64,000 nt of DNA. Source: Streptomyces lavendofoliae. Lineage in GTDB: Bacteria; Actinomycetota; Actinomycetes; Streptomycetales; Streptomycetaceae. This document shows, in pieces, positions 17,266-27,630 of this stretch (position 1 is its first letter; each line of letters opens with the position of its first letter). The stretch covers positions 62,001-126,000 of the forward strand of contig NZ_BMTP01000009.1 of NCBI RefSeq assembly GCF_014649735.1, written 5' to 3'. The position numbers were made by a program, and so were the translations under genes. The notes under the pieces were generated by a model. The model was not told the origin of the DNA, ran no database searches, and saw nothing but the letters and a program-made list of their open reading frames with translations.

Positions 17266-17330
17266 GACCTACGTGCCGGACCCACGCGGCCGGGCCGGAC
17301 CTACGTACCGGCCGGACCTACCCGGCCGGG
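17266..17330. repeat. Short imperfect tandem repeats GACCTACGTRCCGG
   Basis: Three related units occur at 17266 (GACCTACGTGCCGGAC), 17298 (GACCTACGTACCGG) and 17315 (GACCTACCCGGCCGGG), the last running into the end of the CNNM gene. They look like local sequence duplication in a GC-rich intergenic stretch; no function is evident. Confidence 0.4.
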
Positions 17331-18330
17331 CGGCCGACCAGTTCCCGCAGGACGTCCTCCATGGTGACGAGTCCGGCCAGCTTGCCGTCGTCGTCCAGCA
17401 CGGCCGCCAGGTGCGTCCGGCTGCGCCGCATCGCGGTCAGGACGTCGTCCATCGGCGTGGCCGCCCGGACCCGGGCGATCGGGCGCATCGCCGTCACCGG
17501 GAAGGGCACGTCGCGCGGCGTCGCGTCCAGAGCGTCCTTGACGTGCAGGTAGCCGAGGATGCGGCGGGCCGAGTCGACCACCGGGAAGCGGGAGAACCCG
17601 GACTCGGCGGCCAGCGCCTCCAGCTCCTCGGGCGTGGTCCCGACCCGGGCGTGCAGCACCCGCTCGACCGGCATCACCACGTCGCGGACCGGTCGGCGCC
17701 CCAGCTCCAGGGCGTCGTGCAGCCGCTCGGCCGCCCGGTCGTCGAGCAGACCGGCGTCGCCGGCGTCCGTGACCATCCGGGCCAGCTCGTCGTCCGAGAA
17801 GGTGGCCGACACCTCGTCCTTCGTCTCCACCCGCATCAGCTTCAGCAGGGCGTTGGCGAACGCGTTGATCGTGAAGATCACCGGCTTCAGCGCCCGTGCC
17901 AGCGCCACCAGGGGCGGACCCAGCAGCAGGGCCGTGCGCGTCGGTTCGGCCAGGGCGATGTTCTTCGGCACCATCTCGCCCAGCAGCATGTGCAGGTACG
18001 TGGCCAGCGACAGGGCGATCACGAACGAGATGGGGTGCACCAGCCCGTGCGGCACGCCGACCGTGTCGAACACCGGCTCCAGCAGGTGGGCGATGGCGGG
18101 CTCGGCGACCACGCCGAGCACCAGGGTGGACAGCGTGATGCCGAGCTGGGCCGCCGCGAGCAGCGCCGAGACGTGCTCCAGGCCCCAGATGACGCTGCGC
18201 GCCCGCCGGTCCCCGGCCTCCGCCCCGGCCTCGATCTGGCTGCGGCGCACGGAGATCATCGCGAACTCCGCGCCCACGAAGAACGCGTTGACCACCAGGG
18301 TCAGCAGACCGATCAGCAACTGGATCGCGG

Positions 18331-18334
<4 letters not shown>
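17318..18334 (-). CDS. CNNM/CorC-like hemolysin family protein (DUF21 + CBS pair)
   Basis: A 338-residue membrane protein. Residues ~1-190 are the DUF21/CNNM transmembrane domain (opening MTAIQLLIGLLTLVVNAFFV and containing YLHMLLGEMVPKNIAL); residues ~205-335 hold two CBS domains (VMPVERVLHARVGTTPEELE, then MRPIARVRAATPMDDVL) ending with LAGLVTMEDVLRELVG. This protein lacks the C-terminal CorC_HlyC domain present in its neighbour. The family is linked to magnesium and cobalt efflux or homeostasis. Its ATG overlaps the stop of the upstream paralogue by 4 bp (ATGA), so the two are translationally coupled and may form a heteromer. Confidence 0.92.
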
Positions 18335-19788
<1,454 letters not shown>

Positions 19789-19939
19789 CGGTTCACCTCC
19801 GTTCCATGATCGGCCACGGAGGGGACGGACGCGCGATCTCGGCTACGGCTACTACTGGGAGGCTCGCCCATGGGCGGACGCTCACACCTTCCGATCGGGG
19901 GGTATCTGGTTCCTCCATGGTAAAGGATCAGCAAAGTGA

Positions 19940-20374
19940 TCACTTCGTGTGCGGTCGGAGGGGCTTGACCCAGCGGCTCCACTCCGGCTGGGCGGTGTAG
20001 CCGGCCGCCCGCCAGGCGGGGTGCGCGCGCTCGTTGCGGTCCAGGACCATGGCGTCGGCCCGCCGGCCGCCGAGCCGGACGAACCTCTCCTCGGCCGCCG
20101 CGAGGAGCGCGGTGCCGACGCCCTGCCGGCGGTGGTCCGGGTGGACGGCGAGGCGGTAGAGGTGGCAGCGCCAGCCGTCGAAGCCCGCGATGACGGTCCC
20201 GACCGGCTCGCCGTCGCGCACCGCGACGATCAGCGCCCCGGGGTCCCGGGCGATCAGCCGCTCCACGCCGTCCCGGTCGTCGCTCACGCTGGTGCCCTCC
20301 GCGGCGACCTTCCAGAAGGCGAGGACGGTGTCGACGTCGGCCGGCGAGGCGGTCCGTATCCGAAGATCATCCAT
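19940..20374 (-). CDS. GNAT family N-acetyltransferase
   Basis: A 144-residue single GNAT domain. The acetyl-CoA binding segment is LYRLAVHPDHRRQGVGTALL (residues ~67-86) and the C-terminal part HPAWRAAGYTAQPEWSRWVK is typical of small RimI-like acetyltransferases. ATG 20374 (MDDLRIRTASPADVDTV) is chosen over ATG 20392. It is isolated between the promoter region of the CNNM operon and the divergent RHH/Fic pair. Substrate unknown. Confidence 0.88.
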   Translation of the reverse strand: MDDLRIRTASPADVDTVLAFWKVAAEGTSVSDDRDGVERLIARDPGALIVAVRDGEPVGTVIAGFDGWRCHLYRLAVHPDHRRQGVGTALLAAAEERFVRLGGRRADAMVLDRNERAHPAWRAAGYTAQPEWSRWVKPLRPHTK

Positions 20375-20452
20375 GCCGCCATCATCGGGCACCGCGAGGC
20401 CGGCCGGTCGCGCGGGTCCCCATGGCGCGGCGGGCGCGGGCCCCGCCGGGGC

Positions 20453-20482
20453 TTGTCGGTGCTAGCGCCGTCACGCTAGCGT
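20453..20482 (+). promoter_or_regulatory. Promoter and autoregulatory dyad of the RHH/Fic pair
   Basis: GCTAGCG (20461-20467) and CGCTAGC (20474-20480) form a perfect 7-bp inverted repeat around 6 bp. A -35-like TTGTCG (20453-20458) and a -10 TAGCGT (20477-20482) spaced 18 bp enclose or overlap it, and the GTG start at 20489 lies 6 bases beyond the -10, predicting a leaderless message. An RHH protein binding here would repress its own operon. Confidence 0.6.
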
Positions 20483-20488
20483 GGTGGT

Positions 20489-20725
20489 GTGGCGAAGACC
20501 CAGCTGAACGTACGCGTCGACGAGACCACCGCCGAGGCCGCCCGCCGCCGGGCGCGGCAGCGGGGCGTCAGCGTGAACCGGTACATCGAGGAGCTCGTCC
20601 AGCATGACGCGGGCGAGGCGGGCCGTGCCTTCGTGGAGGCAGCGGCCGACTTCATGAAGCGGTACGAATCGGTCTTCGCCGAGGAGTTCGGCGCCCCGGA
20701 CCGCGGCGCGCCCGGCGAGCGATGA
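20489..20725 (+). CDS. Ribbon-helix-helix protein, putative antitoxin
   Basis: A 78-residue protein whose first 45 residues fit an Arc/MetJ-type ribbon-helix-helix: beta strand KTQLNVRVDE, then helices TTAEAARRRARQRG and SVNRYIEELVQHDA. The remainder (FVEAAADFMKRYESVFAEEFG) is an amphipathic helix that could contact a partner. Start GTG 20489 has no Shine-Dalgarno sequence but sits at a predicted transcription start. It is followed 34 bp later by a Fic-like gene, and preceded by a perfect dyad, the classical arrangement of a toxin-antitoxin operon in which the antitoxin represses. Confidence 0.85.
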   Translation: MAKTQLNVRVDETTAEAARRRARQRGVSVNRYIEELVQHDAGEAGRAFVEAAADFMKRYESVFAEEFGAPDRGAPGER

Positions 20726-20759
20726 CCCACACGACGACGAGGGCGGGCGCACCGCTCGT

Positions 20760-21131
20760 ATGAACCTGTCGATCGACCTCGCCTGGCTCCTCATGGTCGC
20801 CGAGCAGCAGACCCCCGGCGACCCCCGCGTCACGGACTGGGGCGCGCTGGTCGCCGCCGTCAGCCGGCACCAGGCGGAGATCTTCGGCGTCCCCGTCTAC
20901 GGCGACCCGCACGCCCGGGCCGCCGCGCTGCTGCAACTGCTGCTGCACGTGCCCGCGCTGGAGCACTCCAACGCCATGTACGCCTCCGCCGTCGCGTACG
21001 GCTACCTCGTCGCCTCCGGGCTGGACGTCGCCACCTCCCCGGAGCGGGTCCGGGACCTGGCCCGGCTCGTCAAGGCGGGCGAGGCGGACGTCCGGGCCAT
21101 CGCCGCCGAGCTGCGCCGGTGGAGCCGCTGA
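20760..21131 (+). CDS. Fic/Doc-like toxin component with degenerate motif
   Basis: A 123-residue all-helical protein of the Doc/Fic size class. The Fic motif HPFxxGNKR (Doc: HxFxxxNKR) would fall at LLLHVPALEHSNAMYASAVA (about residues 58-77): a His and an Asn can be aligned, but the Phe is replaced by Pro and the Lys-Arg pair that contacts nucleotide phosphates is Ala-Met. It is located after an RHH antitoxin-like gene, so it is called as the toxin component; whether it AMPylates, phosphorylates or is inactive cannot be decided. ATG 20760 is the only good start. Confidence 0.72.
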   Translation: MNLSIDLAWLLMVAEQQTPGDPRVTDWGALVAAVSRHQAEIFGVPVYGDPHARAAALLQLLLHVPALEHSNAMYASAVAYGYLVASGLDVATSPERVRDLARLVKAGEADVRAIAAELRRWSR

Positions 21132-21165
21132 CCGCGCCCCTCCGGGACGGTCACCCCGCACGCGG

Positions 21166-21945
21166 TCAGTGCACGGACAACCCGCCGTCGACGAACAGCG
21201 CCTGCCCGGTGACGTACGCGGAGGCGCCGCTCGCGAGGAACACCGCCGCGCCCGCGAAGTCGTCCGCCAGCCCGTTGCGCCCCACCATCGTCCGCGCGGC
21301 CAGCGCCGCGACCGTCTCCGGGTCCTCCTGGAGCCGGGCGTTGAGAGGGGTCAGCACGAAACCGGGCACCAGCGTGTTGGCCGTGACGCCCCGGGACGAC
21401 CACGCCTCCGCCTGCGAACGGGCCAGCGACTCCAGGCCGCCCTTCGACACCCCGTACACCCCGCTCCGCACGAACGCCCGGTGCGCCTGCTGGGAGGTGA
21501 CGTGGATGATCCGCCCGAAGCCCCGCTCGGCCATGCCCGGTCCGAAGCGCTCGCCCAGCAGGAAGGGGGCTTCCAGGTTCACCGCCATCGTGGCGTCCCA
21601 GACGTCCTCGCCCACCTCGCCCATCGGCGGCCGGAGGTTGATCCCGGCGCTGTTGACGAGGATGTCGGGCTCCCCGTACACCCCGGCAGCCGCCTCCGCC
21701 GCCGCCCGTACCCCGGCGCGGGTGGACAGGTCACCGCTCACCCACGCCGCCCGGCAGCCGTCGGCCAGCAGTTCGTCGGCCGTGGCGGCCAGCTCCGCCT
21801 CCCGGCGGGCGACGATCACCACGCTCGCCCCGGCCCGTGCGAGGGCGCCCGCGACGGCCCGGCCGATGCCGGAACTGCCGCCCGTCACCAGGGCGACGCG
21901 GCCGTCCAGCGAGAAGAGGTGCGAAAGGTAGGTGTGCGCGTTCAT
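21166..21945 (-). CDS. SDR family oxidoreductase
   Basis: A 259-residue classical short-chain dehydrogenase. Cofactor motif VALVTGGSSGIGRAVAGAL (residues ~17-35), Arg47-type residue after VVIVARR suggesting NADP(H) preference, NSAGINLRPP (NAG motif variant), catalytic Ser in HVTSQQAH, and YGVSKGGLES (Tyr-x-x-x-Lys). The C-terminal GASAYVTGQALFVDGGLSV is typical. It is convergent with the Fic gene. Likely substrates of near relatives are polyols, gluconate or 3-oxo compounds; none can be picked here. Confidence 0.92.
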   Translation of the reverse strand: MNAHTYLSHLFSLDGRVALVTGGSSGIGRAVAGALARAGASVVIVARREAELAATADELLADGCRAAWVSGDLSTRAGVRAAAEAAAGVYGEPDILVNSAGINLRPPMGEVGEDVWDATMAVNLEAPFLLGERFGPGMAERGFGRIIHVTSQQAHRAFVRSGVYGVSKGGLESLARSQAEAWSSRGVTANTLVPGFVLTPLNARLQEDPETVAALAARTMVGRNGLADDFAGAAVFLASGASAYVTGQALFVDGGLSVH

Positions 21946-22001
21946 GACCGCACACTAGTGCGCCCGGCGCGCCCGCCCCGGCCCGTGGAGAGGGGAAGGA
22001 C

Positions 22002-22646
22002 TCAGTCCGGTCGCCGCGCCACACCGAGCACACAGGTCGAGGCCGGTGTCGCCGGGCCGCTCTCCGGAATCCTGAGGCGGCGGTACGAGACGATCTCGAA
22101 CCCGGCCGCCCCGATGGCGGCCAGCGGGTCCCGGGCCGTGTGACAACCGCCGAACAGCAGCGGCCACACCGTGCGGTCCAGCGTCCGCTGCACCGTCGCC
22201 AGCGCGCGGCCCTCGCCCACCCCGTGCTCGAAGAACCGCAGTTCACCGCCGGGCCGCAGCACCCGCCGCAGCTCCGCCAGCGCCCGCGGCAGGTCCCGCA
22301 CCGTGCACAGCACCAGCGACGCGACCGCCGCGTCGAACGCCTCGCTCTTCAGCGGCAGCGCTTCCGCCACCCCCGGCACCACGTCCACCGGCACCTCGGC
22401 GCGCAGCCCCGCGGTCGCGGCCAACCGCCGCAGCCGACGCTCCGGTTCGACCGCGACGACCTCCGCCACGGTGCCCGGGTAGTGCGCGAAGTTCAGCCCG
22501 TTGCCCGCGCCGACCTCGACGACCCGGCCGGAGAGCCCGGCCAGCAGCGCGCGCCGGTGCGCGGCTACCCCGCCCCTGGCGTCCACGGCCACGCTCACGC
22601 GCGCGTAGCACCGTGCGAACAGCGGATGGTGGACGGTGTCCCGCAT
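22002..22646 (-). CDS. Class I SAM-dependent methyltransferase
   Basis: A 214-residue UbiE/Methyltransf_11-type enzyme. Motif I GRVVEVGAGNGLNFAHYP (residues ~40-57), acidic loop after motif I VVAVEPERRLRR, motif II DAAVASLVLCTVRDLPRAL and motif III LRRVLRPGGELRFFEHG are all clear. The C-terminal half (FGGCHTARDPLAAIGAAGFEI) resembles the METTL7-like branch of small methyltransferases. ATG 22646. It stands 56 bp upstream of the SDR gene start on the same strand; co-transcription is possible. Substrate unknown. Confidence 0.92.
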   Translation of the reverse strand: MRDTVHHPLFARCYARVSVAVDARGGVAAHRRALLAGLSGRVVEVGAGNGLNFAHYPGTVAEVVAVEPERRLRRLAATAGLRAEVPVDVVPGVAEALPLKSEAFDAAVASLVLCTVRDLPRALAELRRVLRPGGELRFFEHGVGEGRALATVQRTLDRTVWPLLFGGCHTARDPLAAIGAAGFEIVSYRRLRIPESGPATPASTCVLGVARRPD

Positions 22647-22681
22647 CGCGGACCTCCGGGGAGAGGGGCAGGAGGGGAGGA

Positions 22682-22700
22682 CCCCGGCAAAAGGCCGGGG
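22682..22700 (-). terminator. Hairpin terminator after the bio-VOC operon
   Basis: CCCCGGC and GCCGGGG pair around AAAAG. It lies 38 bp beyond the VOC stop codon (minus strand) and 36 bp before the methyltransferase gene. Stem length is modest. Confidence 0.5.
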
Positions 22701-22737
22701 CCGGACACGGTCAGTGTCCTCCCGCCGGCGTCCCCCG

Positions 22738-23082
22738 TCAGCCCGTCACGAAGCAGAACTCGTTGCCCTCCGGGTCGCGCAGCACCTGGAAGTCGCCCTG
22801 CTCGTCCGCCACGACGCCCCCGACGCGCTCCGCGCCGAGCCGGACCGCCGCATCGGCGGCGTCCGCCACGGCGCCGGCCTCCAGGTCCAGGTGGAGCCGG
22901 TTCTTCGCGGCCTTGCCCTCCGGCACGCGCTGGAAGGCCACCCGTACGAAACCGGGGGGCTCCACGTACGACCAGTCGGGGCTCCGGTCCACCGGCTCGC
23001 CGCCCAGCAGCGCGGCCCAGAAACGCACCAGCGCCGCCGGGTCGGCACAGTCGAACACGATCTCGCTGACCACAGCACGCAT
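22738..23082 (-). CDS. VOC (glyoxalase/bleomycin-resistance fold) family protein
   Basis: A 114-residue vicinal-oxygen-chelate protein: IVFDCADPAALVRFWAALLG opens the first beta-alpha module and FQVLRDPEGNEFCFVTG closes the second with the conserved metal-site Glu region. NRLHLDLEAGAVADAADAAV supplies the His-containing strand. Its start lies 2 bp after the bioD stop, so it is the last gene of the biotin transcript. Function is unknown; the linkage to biotin genes may simply be operon carry-over. Confidence 0.88.
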   Translation of the reverse strand: MRAVVSEIVFDCADPAALVRFWAALLGGEPVDRSPDWSYVEPPGFVRVAFQRVPEGKAAKNRLHLDLEAGAVADAADAAVRLGAERVGGVVADEQGDFQVLRDPEGNEFCFVTG

Positions 23083-23084
23083 GA

Positions 23085-23804
23085 TCAGCGGCCTACGGCG
23101 GCGGCGAACCCCGCCGCATCCCAGGTACCGCCCAGCTCGGGGGCGAGCCACCGCGCCGCGCGCCGCCGGAACACACCGGGCGCCAGCGCCCCGGCGCCCG
23201 AGGGCACCGCGCCGAGCAGGGGCGCGCCCGCCACCGCCGGGAGGTCCGCGAGGTTGCACCGCTCCGCGAGGCCCGGCTCGTCCGGCCAGCTGCCCACGAC
23301 CACGCCGGCCTGGGTCAGCCCCCGTGCCCGCAGCGCCTCGGCGGTGAGCGTCACCATGTTGAGCGTGCCGAGCCCGGCGGGCGCCACCACCAGCACGGGG
23401 GCGTCCAGCAGCCCGGCCGCGTCGGCGAGCGTGCCGCCCTCCTCGTCGTACCGCACGAGCAGCCCGCCCGCGCCCTCGACCAGCACCAGGTCGTGGTCCG
23501 CCGCCAGTTTCCGCGCGGCGTCGGCCACCTCGCCGGGGCCGACCGGGGCCATCCCGGCCCGCCGCGCGGCCGTGTCCGGCGCCAGCGGCTCGGGGAACCG
23601 CGCCAGTTCGACCGGGACGACCCCGTCCCCGGCGAGCCGTACCACCTCGTCGGCGTCGCCCCGCTCGCCCGGGCCGACCCCGGTCTGCGCGGGCTTCAGC
23701 ACCGCCACCGACCGGCCCGCCGCCCGCGCCACCGCCGCCAGGGCCGCCGTGACCACGGTCTTGCCGATCTCCGTCCCCGTGCCGCTGACCACCAGTACCG
23801 ACAT
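23085..23804 (-). CDS. bioD: Dethiobiotin synthetase
   Basis: A 239-residue P-loop enzyme that closes the ureido ring of dethiobiotin from 7,8-diaminopelargonate, CO2 and ATP. The nucleotide motif is [18 protein letters not shown] (residues ~4-21), the substrate/CO2 Lys is in VLKPAQTGV, and VEGAGGLLV is the conserved switch-like loop. ATG 23804 begins one base after the bioA stop codon, showing coupling. It is the third biotin gene of the minus-strand group bioB-bioA-bioD. Confidence 0.97.
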   Translation of the reverse strand: MSVLVVSGTGTEIGKTVVTAALAAVARAAGRSVAVLKPAQTGVGPGERGDADEVVRLAGDGVVPVELARFPEPLAPDTAARRAGMAPVGPGEVADAARKLAADHDLVLVEGAGGLLVRYDEEGGTLADAAGLLDAPVLVVAPAGLGTLNMVTLTAEALRARGLTQAGVVVGSWPDEPGLAERCNLADLPAVAGAPLLGAVPSGAGALAPGVFRRRAARWLAPELGGTWDAAGFAAAVGR

Positions 23805-23805
23805 C

Positions 23806-25095
23806 TCAACCCTCCCGCGCCGCCGCGACCACCCCGCGGCAGATCCGTGCCACATCGTCATCACCGGTGATGTACGGCGGCATCACGTACACCAGGTCCC
23901 TGAACGGCCGCAGCCACACGCCCTCACGGACCGCCGCCGCCGTCGCGGCCGCCACGTCCACCGGACGGTCGAGCTGCACCACGCCGATGGCGCCGAGTAC
24001 CCGCACGTCCCGGACCCCCGGCAGCCCGGAGGCCGGCGCCAGTCCCTCGCGCAGCCCCCTCTCGATCCGCCCGACCTCCCGCGCCCAGTCCTGGCCGAGG
24101 AGCAGGTCGATCGAGGCGCACGCCACGGCGGTGGCGAGCGGGTTGCCCATGAACGTCGGGCCGTGCGCCAGCACCGGCACCTCGCCCCGCGAGATCCCGT
24201 CCGCCACGCGCGAGGTGCACAGCGTGGCGGCGAGCGACAGGTACCCGCCGGTCAGCGCCTTGCCCAGGCACATCACGTCCGGAGCCACCCGGGCGTGCTC
24301 GGCCGCGAACAGCGTGCCCGTCCGCCCGAACCCGGTGGCGATCTCGTCGAACACCAGCAGGACGTCGTGCTCGTCGCACGCCTCCCGCAGCACCCGCAGG
24401 TACGCCGGGTCGTGGAACCGCATCCCGCCCGCGCCCTGTACCACCGGCTCGACGATCACCGCGGCCAGCTCGTCCGCGTGCCGCCCGACCGACGCCCGCA
24501 GCTCCTCGGCGTACGACTCCTCGTACGCCACCGGCGGCGGGCCCACGAAGACCTGCCGGGGCAGCGCCCCGGACCACAGCTCGTGCATCCCGCCCTCGGG
24601 GTCGCACACCGACATCGGCTGCCAGGTGTCGCCGTGGTAGCCGCCGCGCCAGGTCAGCAGCCGCCGCTTGGCGGGGCGGCCCACGGACCGCCAGAACTGG
24701 AGGCACATCTTGACGGCGACCTCCACGGCCACCGATCCCGAGTCGCTGAGGAAGACGTGCCGCAGCGGCTCCGGAGTGATCTCCACCAGCCGGGCGGCCA
24801 GCCGGACGGCGGGCTCGTGGGTGAGACCGCCGAACATCACGTGGCTCATCCGGTCCAGCTGGCCGCGCGCGGCCTCGTTGAGCACCGGGTGGTTGTAGCC
24901 GTGGACGGCCGACCACCACGACGACATGCCGTCGACCAGTTCCTCGCGCCCCTGCGCGGGGACGGCGAGCCGCAGCCGCACCCCGGCGGCGGACTCCACG
25001 ACGAGCGGGTCCGTCCGCCCCGGCATGGGGCCGTACGGGTGCCAGACGTGTGCCCGGTCGAGGGCGATCAGCTCGGCCGCGTCGACCTCACGCAT
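23806..25095 (-). CDS. bioA: Adenosylmethionine-8-amino-7-oxononanoate aminotransferase
   Basis: A 429-residue class III PLP aminotransferase that converts KAPA to DAPA using SAM as amino donor. Diagnostic segments: HVWHPYGPM near the N terminus, [16 protein letters not shown] (BioA-specific), [30 protein letters not shown] (PLP Asp) and [16 protein letters not shown] (PLP Lys). ATG 25095 overlaps the bioB stop by 8 bp. The gene order bioB-bioA-bioD with overlaps points to a single transcript starting before bioB. Confidence 0.97.
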   Translation of the reverse strand: MREVDAAELIALDRAHVWHPYGPMPGRTDPLVVESAAGVRLRLAVPAQGREELVDGMSSWWSAVHGYNHPVLNEAARGQLDRMSHVMFGGLTHEPAVRLAARLVEITPEPLRHVFLSDSGSVAVEVAVKMCLQFWRSVGRPAKRRLLTWRGGYHGDTWQPMSVCDPEGGMHELWSGALPRQVFVGPPPVAYEESYAEELRASVGRHADELAAVIVEPVVQGAGGMRFHDPAYLRVLREACDEHDVLLVFDEIATGFGRTGTLFAAEHARVAPDVMCLGKALTGGYLSLAATLCTSRVADGISRGEVPVLAHGPTFMGNPLATAVACASIDLLLGQDWAREVGRIERGLREGLAPASGLPGVRDVRVLGAIGVVQLDRPVDVAAATAAAVREGVWLRPFRDLVYVMPPYITGDDDVARICRGVVAAAREG

Positions 25096-26263
25096 TGGGC
25101 GCGAGGTCGGTGCCGGCGCCCCGGCGCCGCACGGCGACCAGGTCGGTCCGCGCCTGGTCGGCCGGCGCGGGCGCGGGCACGGCGGCGGGCGCGGGCTCCT
25201 CCGAGGAGCACACCGAACCCGAACCGCAGCCCCCGCCGGTCCCGCAGGAGGCGGCGTCCGCGCGGTGCCCGGGCAGCGTGGTGGTGTCGGTGCCCTCCAC
25301 CTCGAAGCCGGCGTCCGCGATCATCTCCAGGTCCGCCTTGCCGGCCTGGCCCTCGCTGGTGAGGTAGTCGCCAAGGAAGATCGAGTTGGCCAGGTGCAGC
25401 GCCAGCGGCTGGAGCGTGCGCAGGTGCACCTCCCGGCCGCCCGCCAGCCGGACCTCCACGTCCGGGCAGACGAACCGGACCATCGCCAGGATGCGCAGCG
25501 CCCGCTGCGGGGTGAGGTTCCACTCCTTGGCGAGCGGGGTGCCCTCGAAGGGGATCAGGAAGTTCACCGGCACCGAGTCGGGGTCCAGCTCGCGCAGCGC
25601 GAAGACGACGTCGACCAGGTCCTCGTCGCTCTCGCCCATGCCCGCGATCAGCCCGGAGCAGGCGGACAGACCGGCCGCGTGCGCCTTCTGCACCGTGTCG
25701 ACCCGGTCCGCGTAGGTGTGCGTGGTCGTGATGTCCCCGTACGTCCCCTCGGACGTGTTGAGGTTGTGGTTGTACGCGTCGGCGCCCGCCGACCGCAGCC
25801 GCTCCGCCTGGCCGTCGGAGAGCAGACCGAGGCAGGCACAGACCTCGACGCCCTCGTTCTCCTCCTTGATGGCCTCGATCGTCCGGGAGACCCGGTCGAC
25901 GTCCCGGTCCGTGGGCCCGCGACCGCTGGCCACCAGGCAGACCCGCTTGGCGCCGCCCGCGACACCGGCGGCCGCCGCCTTCGACGCCTCCTCCGGCTTC
26001 AGCCAGGTGTACTTGAGGATCTCCGCCTTGGAACCGAGCCGCTGCGAGCAGTACGAACAGTCCTCGGGACACAGACCGGACTTGAGGTTGACCAGGTAGT
26101 TGAGCTTCACCCGCCGCCCGAACCACTGACGGCGTACCTTCCCGGCCGCGGCCACCACATCCAGGAGCTCGTCGTCCGAGGTCGCCAGCACGGCGAGCGC
26201 TTCTTCGCGGGTCGGCAGCTCGCGCCGAAGCCCCTTGTCCACCAGCGTGTTCAGCAGGTCCAT
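25088..26263 (-). CDS. bioB: Biotin synthase
   Basis: A 391-residue radical SAM enzyme that inserts sulfur into dethiobiotin. The [4Fe-4S] motif is CPEDCSYC (about residues 65-72) and [20 protein letters not shown] is the BioB core. Compared with E. coli BioB (346 residues) there is a ~50-residue extension after the [11 protein letters not shown] region containing three Cys ([14 protein letters not shown]) and a Pro/Ala-rich tail; similar tails occur in other Streptomyces as far as I recall. It is first in the bioB-bioA-bioD operon and diverges from bioF across 143 bp. Confidence 0.96.
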   Translation of the reverse strand: MDLLNTLVDKGLRRELPTREEALAVLATSDDELLDVVAAAGKVRRQWFGRRVKLNYLVNLKSGLCPEDCSYCSQRLGSKAEILKYTWLKPEEASKAAAAGVAGGAKRVCLVASGRGPTDRDVDRVSRTIEAIKEENEGVEVCACLGLLSDGQAERLRSAGADAYNHNLNTSEGTYGDITTTHTYADRVDTVQKAHAAGLSACSGLIAGMGESDEDLVDVVFALRELDPDSVPVNFLIPFEGTPLAKEWNLTPQRALRILAMVRFVCPDVEVRLAGGREVHLRTLQPLALHLANSIFLGDYLTSEGQAGKADLEMIADAGFEVEGTDTTTLPGHRADAASCGTGGGCGSGSVCSSEEPAPAAVPAPAPADQARTDLVAVRRRGAGTDLAPNA

Positions 26264-26328
26264 GACGCTGATCCTGGCCTACGGCACGGCCCCGGGCCAA
26301 GGAGGAACTCCACAGGAGAGCCGGTTTC

Positions 26329-26350
26329 GAGTGTGTGTATAACCACACTC
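26329..26350. promoter_or_regulatory. Inverted repeat in the bioB/bioF divergent promoter
   Basis: GAGTGTG-TGTATAAC-CACACTC has perfect 7-bp arms with an AT-rich centre, 65 bp from the bioB start and 56 bp from the bioF start. A TAGGGT -10-like hexamer (26370-26375) follows toward bioF. It is a candidate operator for a biotin regulator (BirA- or BioQ-type); I see no match to a specific known consensus. Confidence 0.45.
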
Positions 26351-26406
26351 CGGTACCGCCCCACCACTATTAGGGTCTGTTCGCTGTCTACAAAAGGGAA
26401 CCGGAC

Positions 26407-27630
26407 ATGCCCCAGGCTCCGCTCGACCGGCCGATCGCCCCGCCCGTCGGCTCGCCCTTCGACTGGATCGACTCCGAGGCGCGCCGCCGCGCGGACGCCG
26501 GTCTCGTCCGCACGCTCCGCCCCCGGCCGGCCGTGCCGGACCTGCTGGACCTGGCGAGCAACGACTACCTCGGCCTGACCCACCACCCGGACATCACCGC
26601 GGCGGCGGCCGACGCGGCCCGACGGTGGGGCGCCGGCGCCACCGGCTCCCGGCTGGTGACCGGCACCACCGAGCTGCACACCGAGCTGGAGCGGGAGCTG
26701 GCCGCCTTCTGCGGGTTCGAGGCGGCGCTTGTCTTCTCCTCCGGGTACGCGGCGAACCTCGCCGCCCTCACCGCGCTGAGCGCGCGCGGCTCCCTGATCG
26801 TCTCGGACGCGGGCAACCACGCCTCGATCGTGGACGGCTGCCGGCTCTCGCGCGCCGAGACGGCCGTCGTCCCGCACGCGGACCCGGACGCGGTGGACAA
26901 GACGCTCGGCGCCCACCCCGGGCGGCGGGCGCTCGCCGTCACGGACTCGGTCTTCTCCGTCGACGGGGACGCGGCGCCGCTGGCCGGGCTCGCGGCGGCG
27001 TGCCGGGCGCACGGCGCGGCGCTGGTGGTCGACGACGCGCACGGCCTCGGCGTGCTGGGGGAGGGAGGGCGGGGGGCGCTGCACGCGGCGGGGCTCGCGG
27101 GCGACCCGGACGTGGTCGCCACGCTCACCCTCTCCAAGTCGCTGGGCAGCCAGGGCGGGGCGGTGCTCGGCCCCGCCCGGGTGATCGACCACCTGGTCAA
27201 CGCCGCCCGGACGTTCATCTTCGACACGGGTCTCGCCCCGGCCGCCGCGGGGGCGGCGCTGGCGAGCCTGCGCCTGCTGCGCGGCGAGCCCGCCCTGGCC
27301 GGCCGGGCGCGCGCGGTGGCGGCCACCCTGCACGCGCGGCTGACCGGGGCGGGCCTGAGCGCCGTGCGGCCGGACGCCGCCGTCGTCTCCGTGCGGGCCC
27401 CTTCCCCCGAGCAGGCGGTGCGGTGGGCGGCCGACTGCCGGGCCGGGGGGCTCGCGGTGGGGTGCTTCCGGCCCCCGTCGGTGCCGGACGGCATCTCGCG
27501 CCTCCGGCTCACCGCGCGGGCCGACCTGTCGGAGCGTCAGGTGGACGAGGCGGTCGCCACGATCCTGCGGACCGCGCCGGTGCCGGTCAGCCGGTCGGCT
27601 CCGGGGAGCCGGCCTCCTTCAGGGAGGTGA
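26407..27630 (+). CDS. bioF: 8-amino-7-oxononanoate synthase
   Basis: A 407-residue alpha-oxoamine synthase that condenses pimeloyl thioester and L-alanine to KAPA. LASNDYLGLTHHP (residues ~43-55), GSRLVTGTTELHTELERELA, DDAHGLGVLGEGGRG and the PLP Lys in TLSKSLGSQGGAVLG (about residue 245) are all diagnostic. It diverges from bioB, so one intergenic control region can serve the whole pathway in this window. Its 3' end overlaps the convergent DUF397 gene by 44 bp. bioC/bioH-type pimelate genes are not in the window. Confidence 0.96.
   Translation: MPQAPLDRPIAPPVGSPFDWIDSEARRRADAGLVRTLRPRPAVPDLLDLASNDYLGLTHHPDITAAAADAARRWGAGATGSRLVTGTTELHTELERELAAFCGFEAALVFSSGYAANLAALTALSARGSLIVSDAGNHASIVDGCRLSRAETAVVPHADPDAVDKTLGAHPGRRALAVTDSVFSVDGDAAPLAGLAAACRAHGAALVVDDAHGLGVLGEGGRGALHAAGLAGDPDVVATLTLSKSLGSQGGAVLGPARVIDHLVNAARTFIFDTGLAPAAAGAALASLRLLRGEPALAGRARAVAATLHARLTGAGLSAVRPDAAVVSVRAPSPEQAVRWAADCRAGGLAVGCFRPPSVPDGISRLRLTARADLSERQVDEAVATILRTAPVPVSRSAPGSRPPSGR

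Noticed and set aside
27587-27630. Possible misannotation of bioF or DUF397 because their ends overlap by 44 bp
   Set aside because: Both proteins show intact family ends; convergent 3' overlaps also occur at 1281-1291 and 5772-5839 in this window.
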